A stretch of 64,000 bases of DNA from Martinezella lusitana (GTDB lineage: Bacteria; Pseudomonadota; Alphaproteobacteria; Rhizobiales; Rhizobiaceae), in the NCBI RefSeq assembly GCF_010668395.1, contig NZ_WUEY01000004.1, forward strand, positions 186,001 to 250,000, in the 5' to 3' direction. Every line of letters begins with the position of its first letter. Position 1 is the stretch's first letter. A program made the translations under genes and the position numbers. The notes beneath the pieces are model-generated. The model saw only the letters and a program-made list of their open reading frames with translations, did no database searches and was not told the DNA's origin. This document shows positions 35,756-44,947 of this stretch, in pieces.

Positions 35756-36841
35756 ATGAACTCCTTCATCCCCGCCACATCAATCGACGGGCAGGCGCCG
35801 CCTGAACGGGCGACGGGCGACGAAATCGTCCGCCTGGTCGATGTTCGCCGCCGGTTCGACACGACGCCCGCGCTGGACGGCGTATCGCTGATTGCCCGCC
35901 GCAGCGAAATCGTCGGCATCATCGGCCGCAGCGGCGCCGGCAAATCGACGCTGATCCGTTGCTTGAACGGGCTGGAACGCGCCGATAGCGGCGAGATCCA
36001 CATCGAAGGCCGCGATATCGCCCGCCTTTCGGAGCAGGAGTTGCAGCCGCTGCGCCGTCGCATCGGCATGGTCTTCCAGCATTTCAATCTGCTCTCCGCA
36101 AAAACGGTCGAAGAGAACATCGCCCTGCCGCTCAAGATCGAAGGCGTCGGCAAGGCCGAGCGGCTGCAGCGTGCCCGCGAACTGCTCGACCTCGTCGGCC
36201 TGGCCGACAAGGCAAAGGCCTACCCGGCAGCGCTTTCCGGCGGCCAGAAGCAGCGCGTCGGCATTGCCCGTGCTCTCGCCGCCCGGCCGGCATTACTGCT
36301 GTCCGACGAGGCGACGTCGGCGCTCGACCCGGAAACCACCCGCTCCATTCTGGCGCTGCTGAAGGACATCAATCGCAAGCTCGGCCTGACGATCCTGCTC
36401 ATCACCCATGAGATGGAAGTGATACGCTCCATCGCCGATCGCGTCGCCGTCATCGATGCGGGCAAGATCGTCGAAGAGGGCTCGGTCTGGTCCGTCTTCG
36501 CCAATCCGCAAACGGAAATCACGGCAAGCCTGCTTGGCGGCATCCGCCCGCAGCTGCCGGAGCACATTGCGGCGCGCCTGTCGCCGACATCGGGCGCCGA
36601 GGCCATTCTCAGTGTCGATCTTGCCGGCCCGGCCGCGCAAGGGGCTCTGTTTGCAGAGCTTTCCGCAACCCTGCCGCGCTCCTTCCGGCTGGTCCACGGC
36701 GGCATCGATCACATCCAGAACCAGCCGGTCGCCCGTTTCTTCATCGCCGTGCCGACGCGGGAAGCGACCCTGCCGGCACAGGTCGGTGATTTTCTGAAAG
36801 CCCGCTCCGCCCGGGTGGAGGTTCTCGGCTATGACAACTGA
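35756..36841 (+). CDS. metN: Methionine ABC transporter ATP-binding protein
   Basis: A 361-residue ATPase. Walker A is GRSGAGKST (about residues 57-65), the signature is LSGGQKQRVGIARAL (about 160-174), Walker B is LLLSDEATSALD and the switch histidine is in LITHEME. The C-terminal part after about residue 270 is the NIL domain that senses methionine in MetN proteins. It overlaps the permease start by 11 bases. It energises methionine import and allows feedback inhibition by cytoplasmic methionine. Confidence 0.93.
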   Translation: MNSFIPATSIDGQAPPERATGDEIVRLVDVRRRFDTTPALDGVSLIARRSEIVGIIGRSGAGKSTLIRCLNGLERADSGEIHIEGRDIARLSEQELQPLRRRIGMVFQHFNLLSAKTVEENIALPLKIEGVGKAERLQRARELLDLVGLADKAKAYPAALSGGQKQRVGIARALAARPALLLSDEATSALDPETTRSILALLKDINRKLGLTILLITHEMEVIRSIADRVAVIDAGKIVEEGSVWSVFANPQTEITASLLGGIRPQLPEHIAARLSPTSGAEAILSVDLAGPAAQGALFAELSATLPRSFRLVHGGIDHIQNQPVARFFIAVPTREATLPAQVGDFLKARSARVEVLGYDN

Positions 36842-37487
36842 CGTTATTCTCAGCCTGCTGTGGCGCTCCTTCTGGGAAACCGTCTGGATGACCGGCGCAT
36901 CCGGCCTGCTCTCGTTGATTATCGGCCTGCCGCTCGGCCTTGCCCTCGTCGTCACCAGCCGCGGCGGCATTGCCGAGCAGCTGACGATCAACGGCATCCT
37001 TGCGGCGCTGGTGAACGGCTTTCGCGCCGTGCCCTTCGTAATCCTGCTGATTGCCTTGATTCCCCTGACGCGACTGATCGTCGGCACCTCGCTCGGCACG
37101 ACGGCCGCGATCGTACCGCTGACCATCGCCGCGATCCCCTATTATGCCCGTATTGCGGAAGTCTCGCTGCGCGAAGTCGATCGCGGCCTGATCGACGCGG
37201 TGCGCGCCATGGGCGGCAATCGCTGGACCATCATCCGAGAGGTTCTGGTGCCGGAAGCCATGCCCGGCATCGTCGCGGGCTTCACGGTCACTCTGGTCAC
37301 ATTGATCGGCGCTTCCGCCATGGCCGGCACGATCGGCGGCGGCGGCCTCGGCGACCTTGCCATCCGCTATGGCTACCAGCGTTTCGAAACCAGCGTCATG
37401 ATCGCCGTCGTCGTCGTGCTGATCATTCTGGTCTGCGGCATGCAGTGGCTGGGCGATCGCCTGGCCACCCGGCTCGATCGCCGCTAG
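36831..37487 (+). CDS. metI: Methionine ABC transporter permease
   Basis: A 218-residue inner-membrane permease of normal MetI length. The permease domain begins with LLWRSFWETVWMTG and has about five membrane segments. The coupling loop is seen around EALVPEAMPG-like residues (VLVPEAMPGIVAGF). It follows GVPLGL-like segments (IIGLPLGLALVV). It is the last gene of metQ-metN-metI and is convergent with the 2-hydroxyacid dehydrogenase gene 63 bases away. Confidence 0.92.
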   Translation: MTTDVILSLLWRSFWETVWMTGASGLLSLIIGLPLGLALVVTSRGGIAEQLTINGILAALVNGFRAVPFVILLIALIPLTRLIVGTSLGTTAAIVPLTIAAIPYYARIAEVSLREVDRGLIDAVRAMGGNRWTIIREVLVPEAMPGIVAGFTVTLVTLIGASAMAGTIGGGGLGDLAIRYGYQRFETSVMIAVVVVLIILVCGMQWLGDRLATRLDRR

Positions 37488-37550
37488 CCTTGTCGTCATG
37501 AACTCGTTCCCGACGCGAAAAGACATTGCACCGGGAATGGAGCGCGGCGA

Positions 37551-38582
37551 TCAGTTGCGCGTGACCGGCTTGGAACGCATGCGCGATACCGTTTCCCGCT
37601 CCGCGCGCTTGCAGCGCATCGGCGGCAGGCCGCGATCCATGAGATCCATATCCTCCAGCACCATGTCGCCCATTTTCTTGAAGGCGCTATCGAGCGCGCC
37701 GGCACGGTGAGCCGAACGAATGAAGCCTTTCAGCTTGCGAACCGGATGATCGGGGCCGAGCGGCTCCTCCGGATAGACGTCGCTTGCCGCGACGATATGG
37801 CCGGAGGCGACCGCCGCCATCAGCGCATCGAAGTCGACGACATCGGCCCGACTGAGCAGGATGAAGGCCGCCCCCTTGCGCATCTTCGCGAAAGCCTCGG
37901 CGCCGAGAAAACCCTTGTTTTCGCTGGTGACGGAAGCAACCACGAAAACGAAATCGCTACCCGCGAGGACCTCGTCCAATCCGGCGGGCTGAACCCCATG
38001 TTCCCGAAGGATCGAGGGCGGCATCCAGGGATCGAACACCCTGACATTGGCGCGGAAACCGGAGAGCACCCGGTTCAGCGCCTTGCCGAGATCGCCGAAG
38101 CCGACGATGCCAATATCGCTGCCGGAAACGAGCCGCGCCCTGGCGTTGCCGTCGCCGCCCCAGAGCTCCCTGCCCTCGCGGAAATCCAGATCAGCATCGA
38201 CGATGCCGCGCGCCAGGCTGAGCGCAAATCCCAGGCCGATTTCGGCCACCGGCTCGGCAAAGACCTGCCCGGTAGTGACGACATGGATGCCGCGTTCGAA
38301 CAGCACCTCATAAGGCATGTTGTTGATGAGATTGCTCTCGACGTTGAGGATGCAGCGCAGTTGCCGCATGCGGTCCAGCGTCTCCCTCGACAAGGGCGGT
38401 TGGCCGATGATGTAGCGTGCCTCGCCGAGCACCTCGTCACCCAGTCCGGCGATATTTTCCGGATCCGCCTCGACGAGGCGATATTTCGCGTGAAGGAGCG
38501 ACAGTGCGTCCCCGGCGAAAATAAGCTCGAGCGAGCGCGGCTCCGGCGCGCTGATGGCCAAGGGTCTGCTGTCGGTCGTCAT
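37551..38582 (-). CDS. D-isomer 2-hydroxyacid dehydrogenase
   Basis: A 343-residue NAD-dependent enzyme of the phosphoglycerate/hydroxyacid dehydrogenase family. The Rossmann motif is GIVGFGDLGKAL (about residues 157-168). A later cofactor and arginine region is AFILLSRADVVDFDAL. The glutamate is in ASDVYPEEPL and the catalytic histidine in IRSAHRAGALDSA. It has no ACT domain, so it is not the SerA of this genome, which lies at 55239-56834. The substrate is unknown. It lies 51 bases downstream of the glycosylase gene on the same strand. Confidence 0.85.
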   Translation of the reverse strand: MTTDSRPLAISAPEPRSLELIFAGDALSLLHAKYRLVEADPENIAGLGDEVLGEARYIIGQPPLSRETLDRMRQLRCILNVESNLINNMPYEVLFERGIHVVTTGQVFAEPVAEIGLGFALSLARGIVDADLDFREGRELWGGDGNARARLVSGSDIGIVGFGDLGKALNRVLSGFRANVRVFDPWMPPSILREHGVQPAGLDEVLAGSDFVFVVASVTSENKGFLGAEAFAKMRKGAAFILLSRADVVDFDALMAAVASGHIVAASDVYPEEPLGPDHPVRKLKGFIRSAHRAGALDSAFKKMGDMVLEDMDLMDRGLPPMRCKRAERETVSRMRSKPVTRN

Positions 38583-38633
38583 TCTGTTCCTCCCCGTCTC
38601 GGGAGGCGATCCAATATCATTCGACGGGTGAGA

Positions 38634-39332
38634 TCAATCCACCTCGTCCTCTTCGCCAGGCATTCCGACGGAGAAGGCGCAGATGCGCGAGAGATGGGTG
38701 AACGGCAGACCGGTCTCCGCATGCCAGGCATTGAACTGATCCTGGATCAACCGCAGATCCTTCTTGCCCGGCTTGCCCTCGGAAATGGGCACGCCGGCGA
38801 GCCGCAAGCAGACGAGAACGTCGTGGCTCATCACGAAGCTGTCGCGGCCGATCGCCCGCAGGAAATACTGCCCGGTCATGCCGCCCAGCCGGTTCGCCTG
38901 CTTGTCGAGGACTGCAAGCAAGCCGATCTGATCCTCCGGCGGCCAATCGGCAAAGAAACGCGCGGCGCTGCCATGCTCGTCGGCAAGCCGGCGGATGAAC
39001 TGAGCGTTGGCCCGCACGGACATGATCTTGGCGCCGTTGCGGATCACCCGCGTATCGGAGGTCAGGTCATGCCAGTAATCGTCGGGCGCAAGATTGAGAA
39101 ACGCCGGATCGAACCCGGAAAAGGCAGCCTCGAACCCCGGCCATTTGGAATCGATGACGTTGCGCACGAAGCCCGCATAGAAGATATAGCGCGTCATCTC
39201 CGACAGGATCCGGTCGTCAGCAAGCCCGCGCAGGACATCCTGGTTCGGTGCCTGCGGCATCAAGGCCATCAACCCATCGGCCCCGCCCTTGCGTTTCTCG
39301 GCGCGCTCCTCAATCTCCGCAAAGCTTCCCAT
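38634..39332 (-). CDS. Tag-type DNA-3-methyladenine glycosylase family protein
   Basis: A 232-residue protein of the DNA-3-methyladenine glycosylase I family. The pattern SEMTRYIFYAGFVRNVIDSK, GFDP, then TRVIRNGAKIMSVRANA matches the Tag helical core. The N-terminal cysteine and the C-terminal zinc-binding residues of E. coli Tag are not evident, so this is a divergent branch that may have another base specificity. Genes like it occur widely in Rhizobiales. Start 39332 has AGCGATGGG, not a strong site. Confidence 0.75.
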   Translation of the reverse strand: MGSFAEIEERAEKRKGGADGLMALMPQAPNQDVLRGLADDRILSEMTRYIFYAGFVRNVIDSKWPGFEAAFSGFDPAFLNLAPDDYWHDLTSDTRVIRNGAKIMSVRANAQFIRRLADEHGSAARFFADWPPEDQIGLLAVLDKQANRLGGMTGQYFLRAIGRDSFVMSHDVLVCLRLAGVPISEGKPGKKDLRLIQDQFNAWHAETGLPFTHLSRICAFSVGMPGEEDEVD

Positions 39333-39576
39333 CGCTTCCCTCGTTCGGCTGTGCTGTCCGCCAAGTCTTTTATGATGTTACGCCACCACGCAAGTAATCT
39401 CCGCACAATGATCGCTTGTGAAGACGTGACTCGAAAGTTGATCGCGCTGACGGTCGAATTGATTTTGCCGGTGATTGAAACAATTCCAGACTGCTCCAGA
39501 TATCGCCTTGAAATTAACTTGAGATTTCGCGCAGCGTGGCGTTAATTTCGGCGGCATCGGATCGGAGCCTCGTGCC

Positions 39577-39837
39577 ATGAATAATAAAGACTGGAACTAT
39601 CCCGTCATGGTCATCTGCAAGCGTACCGGAAAAATCTATACGGTCGCCAGCACCAAGGAAGCGCTGGACATCCTTTTGAATGCGTGGCCCGTGGCTGAAG
39701 GCAAGGCGTTCATGATCGCATTGCAGATTTGCGCCGATGTCGAAAGAGGCCAAGGACAGTCGCTGGAGGCTCGAAACAGCTTTCTCGCGGCAGCGGCGGA
39801 GGCCGGTGTGCCGATCGAAATTCCGGTGGTTCAATAG
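39577..39837 (+). CDS. DUF982 protein (copy 1)
   Basis: An 86-residue DUF982 protein, a family found mainly in rhizobia. Recognised by the pattern of a short N-terminal strand, a WP pair in LLNAWPVAEGKAFMIALQIC (about residues 37-56), and a C-terminal helix with EARNSFLAAAAEAGVPIE. No enzymatic residues are known for the family. It is the first of three DUF982 genes within 1.5 kb. Function unknown. Confidence 0.8.
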   Translation: MNNKDWNYPVMVICKRTGKIYTVASTKEALDILLNAWPVAEGKAFMIALQICADVERGQGQSLEARNSFLAAAAEAGVPIEIPVVQ

Positions 39838-39943
39838 GAAAAAGCGACCTTAAGGCACCCTTGTTCGCGTGCGGCGGGGCTGCCTGTCTCATTATCGGAC
39901 AGGCACGATACACTGAACGGGAAAATTCCAGCGCCGGCCCCTC

Positions 39944-40060
39944 ATGATCGTTGCGTTTTTGGTATTCATCCTCCTTGCGGTGATGTTTCGAGGCATATTG
40001 CGCACCCTCTTCGCAGGATTGGCGCTCCTCGCGATCATCCTGCTGCTGATCGCCATATAG
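39944..40060 (+). CDS. Small membrane protein, 38 residues
   Basis: An ATG-to-TAG frame of 39 codons, MIVAFLVFILLAVMF followed by RGILRT and a second hydrophobic half ending LLLIAI. It predicts two short hydrophobic stretches around an Arg-rich turn, the look of a small hairpin membrane protein. It lies between DUF982 copies 1 and 2. It is short, so the call depends on its strong hydrophobicity and in-frame length. Confidence 0.45.
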   Translation: MIVAFLVFILLAVMFRGILRTLFAGLALLAIILLLIAI

Positions 40061-40188
40061 TGTGGTGACAGTTTGCAAAGCCGTTAGCCGCCGCCCCATT
40101 TTGAAACCGCCCGCGTTCGATTTTCCAGAAATTGCGAAACCTTTTGCCGCCGCAGGAGTTTCGATGGGAATGTCGGAGTACCATCGAA

Positions 40189-40446
40189 ATGAACATGATC
40201 TTCAATACCGGCGATATTCGTTGGCAGGAGCCCGTCTATCTCCGTATCGGTTATGGCATCCCGGAAGCGATAAGAAGCCCGAAAGAAGCCTGCAATCACC
40301 TCCTTTTCCGTTGGCCGGCCATCAGAGGCGAGAAATACAATGCAGCCCGGAGCCTCTGCCTCGAGGCGAACACCAATCCCCTTCTCTGCCGCAAAGCCAG
40401 GGAGATGTTCGTCGAGGCCTGCATCGAAGCCGACGTCCTTGACTAG
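40189..40446 (+). CDS. DUF982 protein (copy 2)
   Basis: An 85-residue DUF982 paralogue with W-x-x-PVYLRIGYG near the start, FRWPAIRGEKYNAARSLCLE and KAREMFVEACIEADVLD at the end. Start ATG 40189 has GGAG 10 bases upstream; an ATG at 40195 is the alternative. It shares the WP and AR-x-x-F positions with copies 1, 3 and 4 but is clearly divergent from them. Function unknown. Confidence 0.75.
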   Translation: MNMIFNTGDIRWQEPVYLRIGYGIPEAIRSPKEACNHLLFRWPAIRGEKYNAARSLCLEANTNPLLCRKAREMFVEACIEADVLD

Positions 40447-40830
40447 GTCGTCATCCGGAAATTGAATCTGCCGCCGACCGCTAGGCGTAAGCCGTCTGCC
40501 GGTATCCTGGCGTGCATACTCAAGGATCGGCGTGACATTGCCGTCATAAGATCCGATCGGCTTAGGGACCCGGCCGGACTGGCAGCTTTTCGAACATATT
40601 CGGTTGTATGTCTGCTGAGCTTTTAGCCGGGTTCGGTTCCATGAAAGCTGTGCGATAATCCGACACCGCCAAATGGCTTGCGAGCGCTTGCGTCTTGCAT
40701 CCAAGGCCGACGATTGAGCCTCGTCGGCAGGCAAACGAAACCAGCCTCGATGACCTCGGGCAGTCGGCGTTCGGTCCGGAATGCTTCTTGCTAGGTTACC
40801 GAAGCATATATGTTTCGGAGGTAATGCGTT
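40447..40830. other. Gap without a recognised gene
   Basis: 384 bases between DUF982 copies 2 and 3. The frames seen are short and not coding-like. The last bases (GGAGGT at 40817-40822) are the ribosome binding site of copy 3. I see no clear repeat or promoter pair. Confidence 0.5.
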
Positions 40831-41085
40831 TTGAAACGAAACACTTTACGGCCTTTTCCAGCCGTTACGCTGGTGATGGGAGAGAGTGGCGGGACCCGCC
40901 GCATCAATTCGGTGCATCAGGTCTCGGAGTTGCTGCTGCAACATTGGCCGGTCGAAAATGGTGAAGAATATGTTGCAGCGGTCCGTGTCTGCCTCGAAGC
41001 CATGCTCGGGGCCGTGCCGCCCGAAGCCGTAAGGGAAGCCCTGATCAGGGCCGCGCGCGAAGCCGGCATATCCGTCATGCAATGA
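40831..41085 (+). CDS. DUF982 protein (copy 3), TTG start
   Basis: An 84-residue DUF982 paralogue: VHQVSELLLQHWPVENGEEYVAAVRVC-like core (about residues 28-54, WP at 39-40) and EALIRAAREAGISVMQ at the end. The start is TTG at 40831, preceded by GGAGGT at 8 bases. The nearby ATG at 40824 is in another frame and leads to no DUF982 sequence. It belongs to the 39.5-41.1 kb DUF982 group. Confidence 0.75.
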   Translation: MKRNTLRPFPAVTLVMGESGGTRRINSVHQVSELLLQHWPVENGEEYVAAVRVCLEAMLGAVPPEAVREALIRAAREAGISVMQ

Positions 41086-41208
41086 ACCAGCCGCCCGCTC
41101 CTCCGGCCTTGGTCGATATCTCTCGGACACAATTCACTTTTTATGAACCAGTGCCAGCGATGTTTCCATTAAGGGCAGGCGATTCGCCTTGCCAATGACG
41201 GAGAGAAT

Positions 41209-41460
41209 ATGTCGCTTCTACCATTCCCGGCCGACAGGCGTACCAGTGATGTCAGGCGGTGTGCCATAGCCCTGCAGCAGCTTCACGGAGAGGCGGCAAA
41301 TCGCTTCTGGCGCTCGGAAATGGCAAGCTTTGCCAGCTCCCTGCGCGAGCAGGGAGTGGAGGACGGCGAAATCTCTCGGCAGGCCGGGCTCTTCATGCAT
41401 GCAGTCCAGATGGAACTGCAGCTTGCCTATGCCGACGAGGAACTGAACGCCTTGGCCTGA
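41209..41460 (+). CDS. Small conserved protein, DUF6074-like
   Basis: An 83-residue protein with PFPADRRTSDVRRCAIAL at the start, then HGEAANRFWRSEMASFASSL, and a helical end with MQLELQL-like residues (AVQMELQLAYADEEL). The first motif and the NRFWRSE segment are those of a rhizobial family I recall as DUF6074. The start has GGAGAGAAT just upstream. It follows the DUF982 group and may be part of the same accessory locus. No function is known. Confidence 0.6.
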   Translation: MSLLPFPADRRTSDVRRCAIALQQLHGEAANRFWRSEMASFASSLREQGVEDGEISRQAGLFMHAVQMELQLAYADEELNALA

Positions 41461-41465
41461 CGGCG

Positions 41466-41792
41466 CTATTTCGGCAATCTGCAAAATGCGATCGACTTTT
41501 CGCCGCTGGTCGGAGACCTGATCTGCACGGTCCATTCTGCGCCGGGGAAATGGAACCCCTTGGAAGAGGCCACGCCGGTGATCTGCACGCAGGCTTTTCT
41601 GGCATCGGCGATCGGCAGGTCTATCGTCGCCACCACGGCGTTTCGTCGGTTGGCAACCTGGCATGGCGCGGTGAACAGGCCGGTATTGTCGATCATCTTG
41701 CAAACCCGGAACGCATTGTTCACGGCGTCGTCGGCAGCAATTGCGGAATTGGCGACCACTAGCGCAGTGGTCACCGCCAAAAACAATCTCAT
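41466..41792 (-). CDS. Small secreted protein with four cysteines
   Basis: A 108-residue protein with a signal peptide: MRLFLAVTTALVVANSAIA, then mature ADDAVNNAFRVC. Four cysteines (FRVCK, APCQV, KACVQ, AFCRL) could form two disulfides in the periplasm. The start ATG 41792 is chosen because it gives the signal sequence; upstream residues in the frame look non-coding. It is convergent with the DUF6074-like gene, 5 bases away. I do not recognise the family. Confidence 0.6.
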   Translation of the reverse strand: MRLFLAVTTALVVANSAIAADDAVNNAFRVCKMIDNTGLFTAPCQVANRRNAVVATIDLPIADARKACVQITGVASSKGFHFPGAEWTVQIRSPTSGEKSIAFCRLPK

Positions 41793-42149
41793 TGAAAACC
41801 CCGATCCCCTATGGCGGCACGGTGCCAGAGCATGTTTCGTCTTGCAAGGCATGTAGCGCGGTTTTCCGGTGGCTGTCTGACAATACAACGCAGGCGGCGG
41901 TAACTTGTTCGCCGCCGGGATCGCTGCCTTCGCCGGTCGCTGCATTATCGTGAAATCGAGCCCGGAGTTTGAGCCGGCATACGTCGCCAGGCGCCGGCCT
42001 TGGCGACCGCAACCAGTTGCAGCACCTAAAGGTTCTTCCCGTGTCCCATGCTCTCCGGCCTGAAAAACGCGCGCCCGGCAGCACCCTGTTAACTCCTTGA
42101 TATTAGAATATTGAAAATTAGGAATATCCAGGTTCAGGGAACCCGTGAG
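41793..42149. other. Gap without a recognised gene
   Basis: 357 bases upstream of the PilZ gene. It contains GGCGGCG-GTAACTTGTT-CGCCGCC near 41892-41915, a possible hairpin. The frames on both strands look non-coding. An AT-rich segment at 42098-42126 is a likely promoter region for the PilZ gene. Confidence 0.45.
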
Positions 42150-42404
42150 ATGACGACATTCTCGCCCGAAGGCCGCGCATCCGCTCGCAAACGAACGCTT
42201 CTCGGCGCAAAGATCATATTCAACGATGGGCATTCGGTCTTCGATTGCATCGTCAGAAATCTGTCCGACACCGGCGCCTTGATCCATATGGAAAATCCGC
42301 TCTCCGCCCCGAACGCCTTCGACCTGCAGCTTTCGGACGCCCGGCTACTGCCATGCGAGGTGCGCTGGCGGAAAATCAACAGCATGGGCGTCGAATTCCT
42401 GTGA
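42150..42404 (+). CDS. PilZ domain protein, c-di-GMP binding
   Basis: An 84-residue single PilZ domain. The c-di-GMP motifs are RASARKR (RxxxR, about residues 9-15) and RNLSDTGALI (the N/DxSxxG motif, about 38-47). The rest has the beta-barrel feel, ending MGVEFL. ATG 42150 is used; an upstream ATG at 42111 would add 13 residues. Single-domain PilZ proteins act as c-di-GMP adaptors for motility or polysaccharide export. The surface-glycan genes that follow make such a link plausible. Confidence 0.85.
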   Translation: MTTFSPEGRASARKRTLLGAKIIFNDGHSVFDCIVRNLSDTGALIHMENPLSAPNAFDLQLSDARLLPCEVRWRKINSMGVEFL

Positions 42405-42657
42405 AGTGAACTGCCGCTCCGCATCAGACAAAGCCATCTCACCTTGATGGCCTGACCCGCTCAAGCCTGGCACAAGCTGACAAACCTAGCTTCCATGCTG
42501 CAGGATAAGGGGTCGGGACTATCGCTTGGATAGAGAGGTTTCCGCTCCCGACGCCGGACTGTGTCTGCCGCCTGCGTAATTTCCGGACACGGGCCGGAAG
42601 TCATTCCCATGGGGCTCGGGACTCAGGCACGAGCGCGGCGACGCTGGAGAACAAGAC

Positions 42658-44211
42658 GTGAATACAGCTCCGAACTCCAACCAGTTCTCCCAGTATCTCA
42701 TCGGCGCGCCGAATGCCCAACCCGGACCGGCTGCAGCTCTTCCGGCATCGCCTGAAGTGCGCGACGAACGTGCCCTGCCATCCGTCAGGACGTTCGATGT
42801 CTTCGACACGCTGATTGCGCGGCGTTGTGTCGAACCTGCCAAGGTGTTCGAGATCGTCGGGAAGCGGGCGGATCTGCCTGGGTTCGCGGCCGCGCGCAAG
42901 CAGGCTGAAGCGAAGATCGCGAAGCATCCCTACAATTTCGACATGATCTACGACGAGCTGGCAGCGGCATTGCAGCTCGACCCGATCCAGACCGCCGCGC
43001 TCAAGGCGCTGGAGATCGACGTCGAGCTGGAGCAGGTCATCCCGATCGCGGAAAACATGGCCCTGGTGCGCCATGGCGACGTGCTGATCTCCGACATGTA
43101 TCTCGGCCATGACATGATCCGGAAGCTGCTCGACAAGGCCGGGCTCGACAAGAAGGTAAGCCTGATCGTCACCTCCGACGGCAAGCGGTCCGGTGCCATC
43201 TGGCCGCTGGCGCAGGCAAATCTTTCGATCGAGGAACATCTCGGCGACAACCTTCATTCCGATGTCGAGATGCCCGGCCGCTACGATATTGCCAACCGCC
43301 ATACAGGCATCTTCGGCCTCAATCCCGTCGAGGACGTTCTGACCCAGATCGGCCTGCGGCAGCTTGCCGAGCTCTGCCGCGAAACCCGCCTTTCGACCTG
43401 GTCGGCCAATCCCCAGAGCCGAACCGTGCAGGTCGTCCAGGCGAGCCTCAACTTTCCGATCATGCTGCTGGGAAGCGTCGCTCTGGCAAGGCTCGCCGCC
43501 AGGCTCGGCAAGCGCTCGATCCTCTTTTCCAGCCGCGACTGCGATTCCTGGATGCCGCTGTTCGACAAGGTGGCCCAGCGGATCGGCTTCACCTGCCGGT
43601 CGACCTATTTCTACACCAGCCGCCTTGCCAAGATGCAGCCGTCGCCGAGCTATACGCGCTACGCCAGACAGTTGATTTCGGATGATGCGCTGATTGTCGA
43701 TCTCTGCGGCACCGGCTGGTCGCTCGCCAATTTCGCGGCCACCATCGGCCTCAGGAACGTCCCGGTCTTCTTCGTGCATAAGCTGCCGGCGGCGGCGGCC
43801 TACGAGACAATGGCCGCAACGCCGCAGACCTGCCAGTTCCATAGCCTCGTCCCGGCAGGGCAGGCAGCGGTGCAGAACACCATGCTGGAAATGTGCAACT
43901 ACGCCACGCACGGCATGGTCGAAGATGTGCGCCTGATCCAGGATTTCGCCATTCCGGTCTTCGCGGAGGACAACCGCTCGCCCGAGACGCTTGCGATCGT
44001 GGAGGCGCAGCAGGACTGCTTCCGAGCCGGCCTGCGGCTCATGGAGAACTACGATCTCCACGAGGTCTTCGCCCTGGACGACGCATCGCTCGTCGCGGTG
44101 ACGACGGCACTCTACGAAATGCTGTCGCAGCAGATGGAATTGCGCTCGATTTACGGCAGCAGCCACACGGCGGAAGAAAGCAGCGTTCGCCGGGCGCTCG
44201 GCTGCGCCTGA
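42658..44211 (+). CDS. HAD-superfamily hydrolase-like protein
   Basis: A 517-residue protein starting at GTG 42658 with GGAG 9 bases before it. HAD motif 1 is TFDVFDTLIARR (about residues 45-56), and a later HAD-type aspartate is in DVLISDMYLGHDMIRKL. A C-terminal half of about 280 residues, from SRTVQVVQASLNFPIM, has a second region with FSSRDCDSW and VDLCGTGWSLAN, found in large HAD proteins of polysaccharide loci. Substrate unknown. It is first of three tightly spaced genes with a methyltransferase and a glycosyltransferase-like protein. Confidence 0.75.
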   Translation: MNTAPNSNQFSQYLIGAPNAQPGPAAALPASPEVRDERALPSVRTFDVFDTLIARRCVEPAKVFEIVGKRADLPGFAAARKQAEAKIAKHPYNFDMIYDELAAALQLDPIQTAALKALEIDVELEQVIPIAENMALVRHGDVLISDMYLGHDMIRKLLDKAGLDKKVSLIVTSDGKRSGAIWPLAQANLSIEEHLGDNLHSDVEMPGRYDIANRHTGIFGLNPVEDVLTQIGLRQLAELCRETRLSTWSANPQSRTVQVVQASLNFPIMLLGSVALARLAARLGKRSILFSSRDCDSWMPLFDKVAQRIGFTCRSTYFYTSRLAKMQPSPSYTRYARQLISDDALIVDLCGTGWSLANFAATIGLRNVPVFFVHKLPAAAAYETMAATPQTCQFHSLVPAGQAAVQNTMLEMCNYATHGMVEDVRLIQDFAIPVFAEDNRSPETLAIVEAQQDCFRAGLRLMENYDLHEVFALDDASLVAVTTALYEMLSQQMELRSIYGSSHTAEESSVRRALGCA

Positions 44212-44235
44212 CCACTATCCTTTGGAAGGAATTTC

Positions 44236-44925
44236 ATGCCTGAACTCGTAGAGCTTGCCGATTACTACAAGACCGACAAGGGAACACAGATCGGTCACGC
44301 CCACAACTATGCGAGCCTGTACTCGTTCCTCTTCGAGCAATTCCGCGACCAGGCGTTTTCCATGCTCGAAATCGGCCTGGAACGGGGCGGCGTGGAAGCG
44401 GGAGCCTCCGTCGATCGCGTCGGCAGCGACGTGCCGTCGATCCGCATGTGGCTCAACTACTTCCCCCGCGCAAAGCTCTACGGCTTCGACCTCTCCGATT
44501 TCTCGCACATACGGCTGGACCGTTTCGAGTTTCACCGCGGCGATCTCGGCAGCATCGAGGACCTCGACCGCCTGAATGCCGCCCTGCCCCCTCTGAAGCT
44601 GCTCATCGACGACGGCTCGCACGCCTCGTTCCACCAGCAGCTCGCCTTCCTCAAGCTTTTCGACAAGGTCGAGCCGGGCGGCTTCTACGTCATCGAGGAT
44701 TTCCACTGGCAGCCGCCGTTCGAGAGCGCCTTGCCGCCCTGCAAGAAAAGCGCGGACGTCTTCGAAACCTTCCTGAAGACCGGCAAGCTCGACATCCCCT
44801 TCGCCCATCCGGATTATCTCAGCGCGGTCGCCTCGCAGATCCAGAACGTCTATGTCCACCGCAACAACCGCGGCGGCATCAACGACTGGCAATTCAAGAT
44901 GGTCGCGCTGCAGAAGCGGCTTTGA
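44236..44925 (+). CDS. MycE/TylF-like class I SAM methyltransferase
   Basis: A 229-residue protein. SAM motif I is SMLEIGLERGG (about residues 42-52), then SIRMWLNYFPRAKLYGFDLS, the metal/acid region LLIDDGSHASFHQ (about 121-133), and KVEPGGFYVIEDFHW. This combination is that of MycE-type sugar O-methyltransferases. It follows the HAD gene by 24 bases and precedes the next gene by 22. A role in O-methylating a surface sugar is inferred from the family and setting. Confidence 0.78.
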   Translation: MPELVELADYYKTDKGTQIGHAHNYASLYSFLFEQFRDQAFSMLEIGLERGGVEAGASVDRVGSDVPSIRMWLNYFPRAKLYGFDLSDFSHIRLDRFEFHRGDLGSIEDLDRLNAALPPLKLLIDDGSHASFHQQLAFLKLFDKVEPGGFYVIEDFHWQPPFESALPPCKKSADVFETFLKTGKLDIPFAHPDYLSAVASQIQNVYVHRNNRGGINDWQFKMVALQKRL

Positions 44926-44947
44926 GCGCAGGACGAAAGGCGACGAC

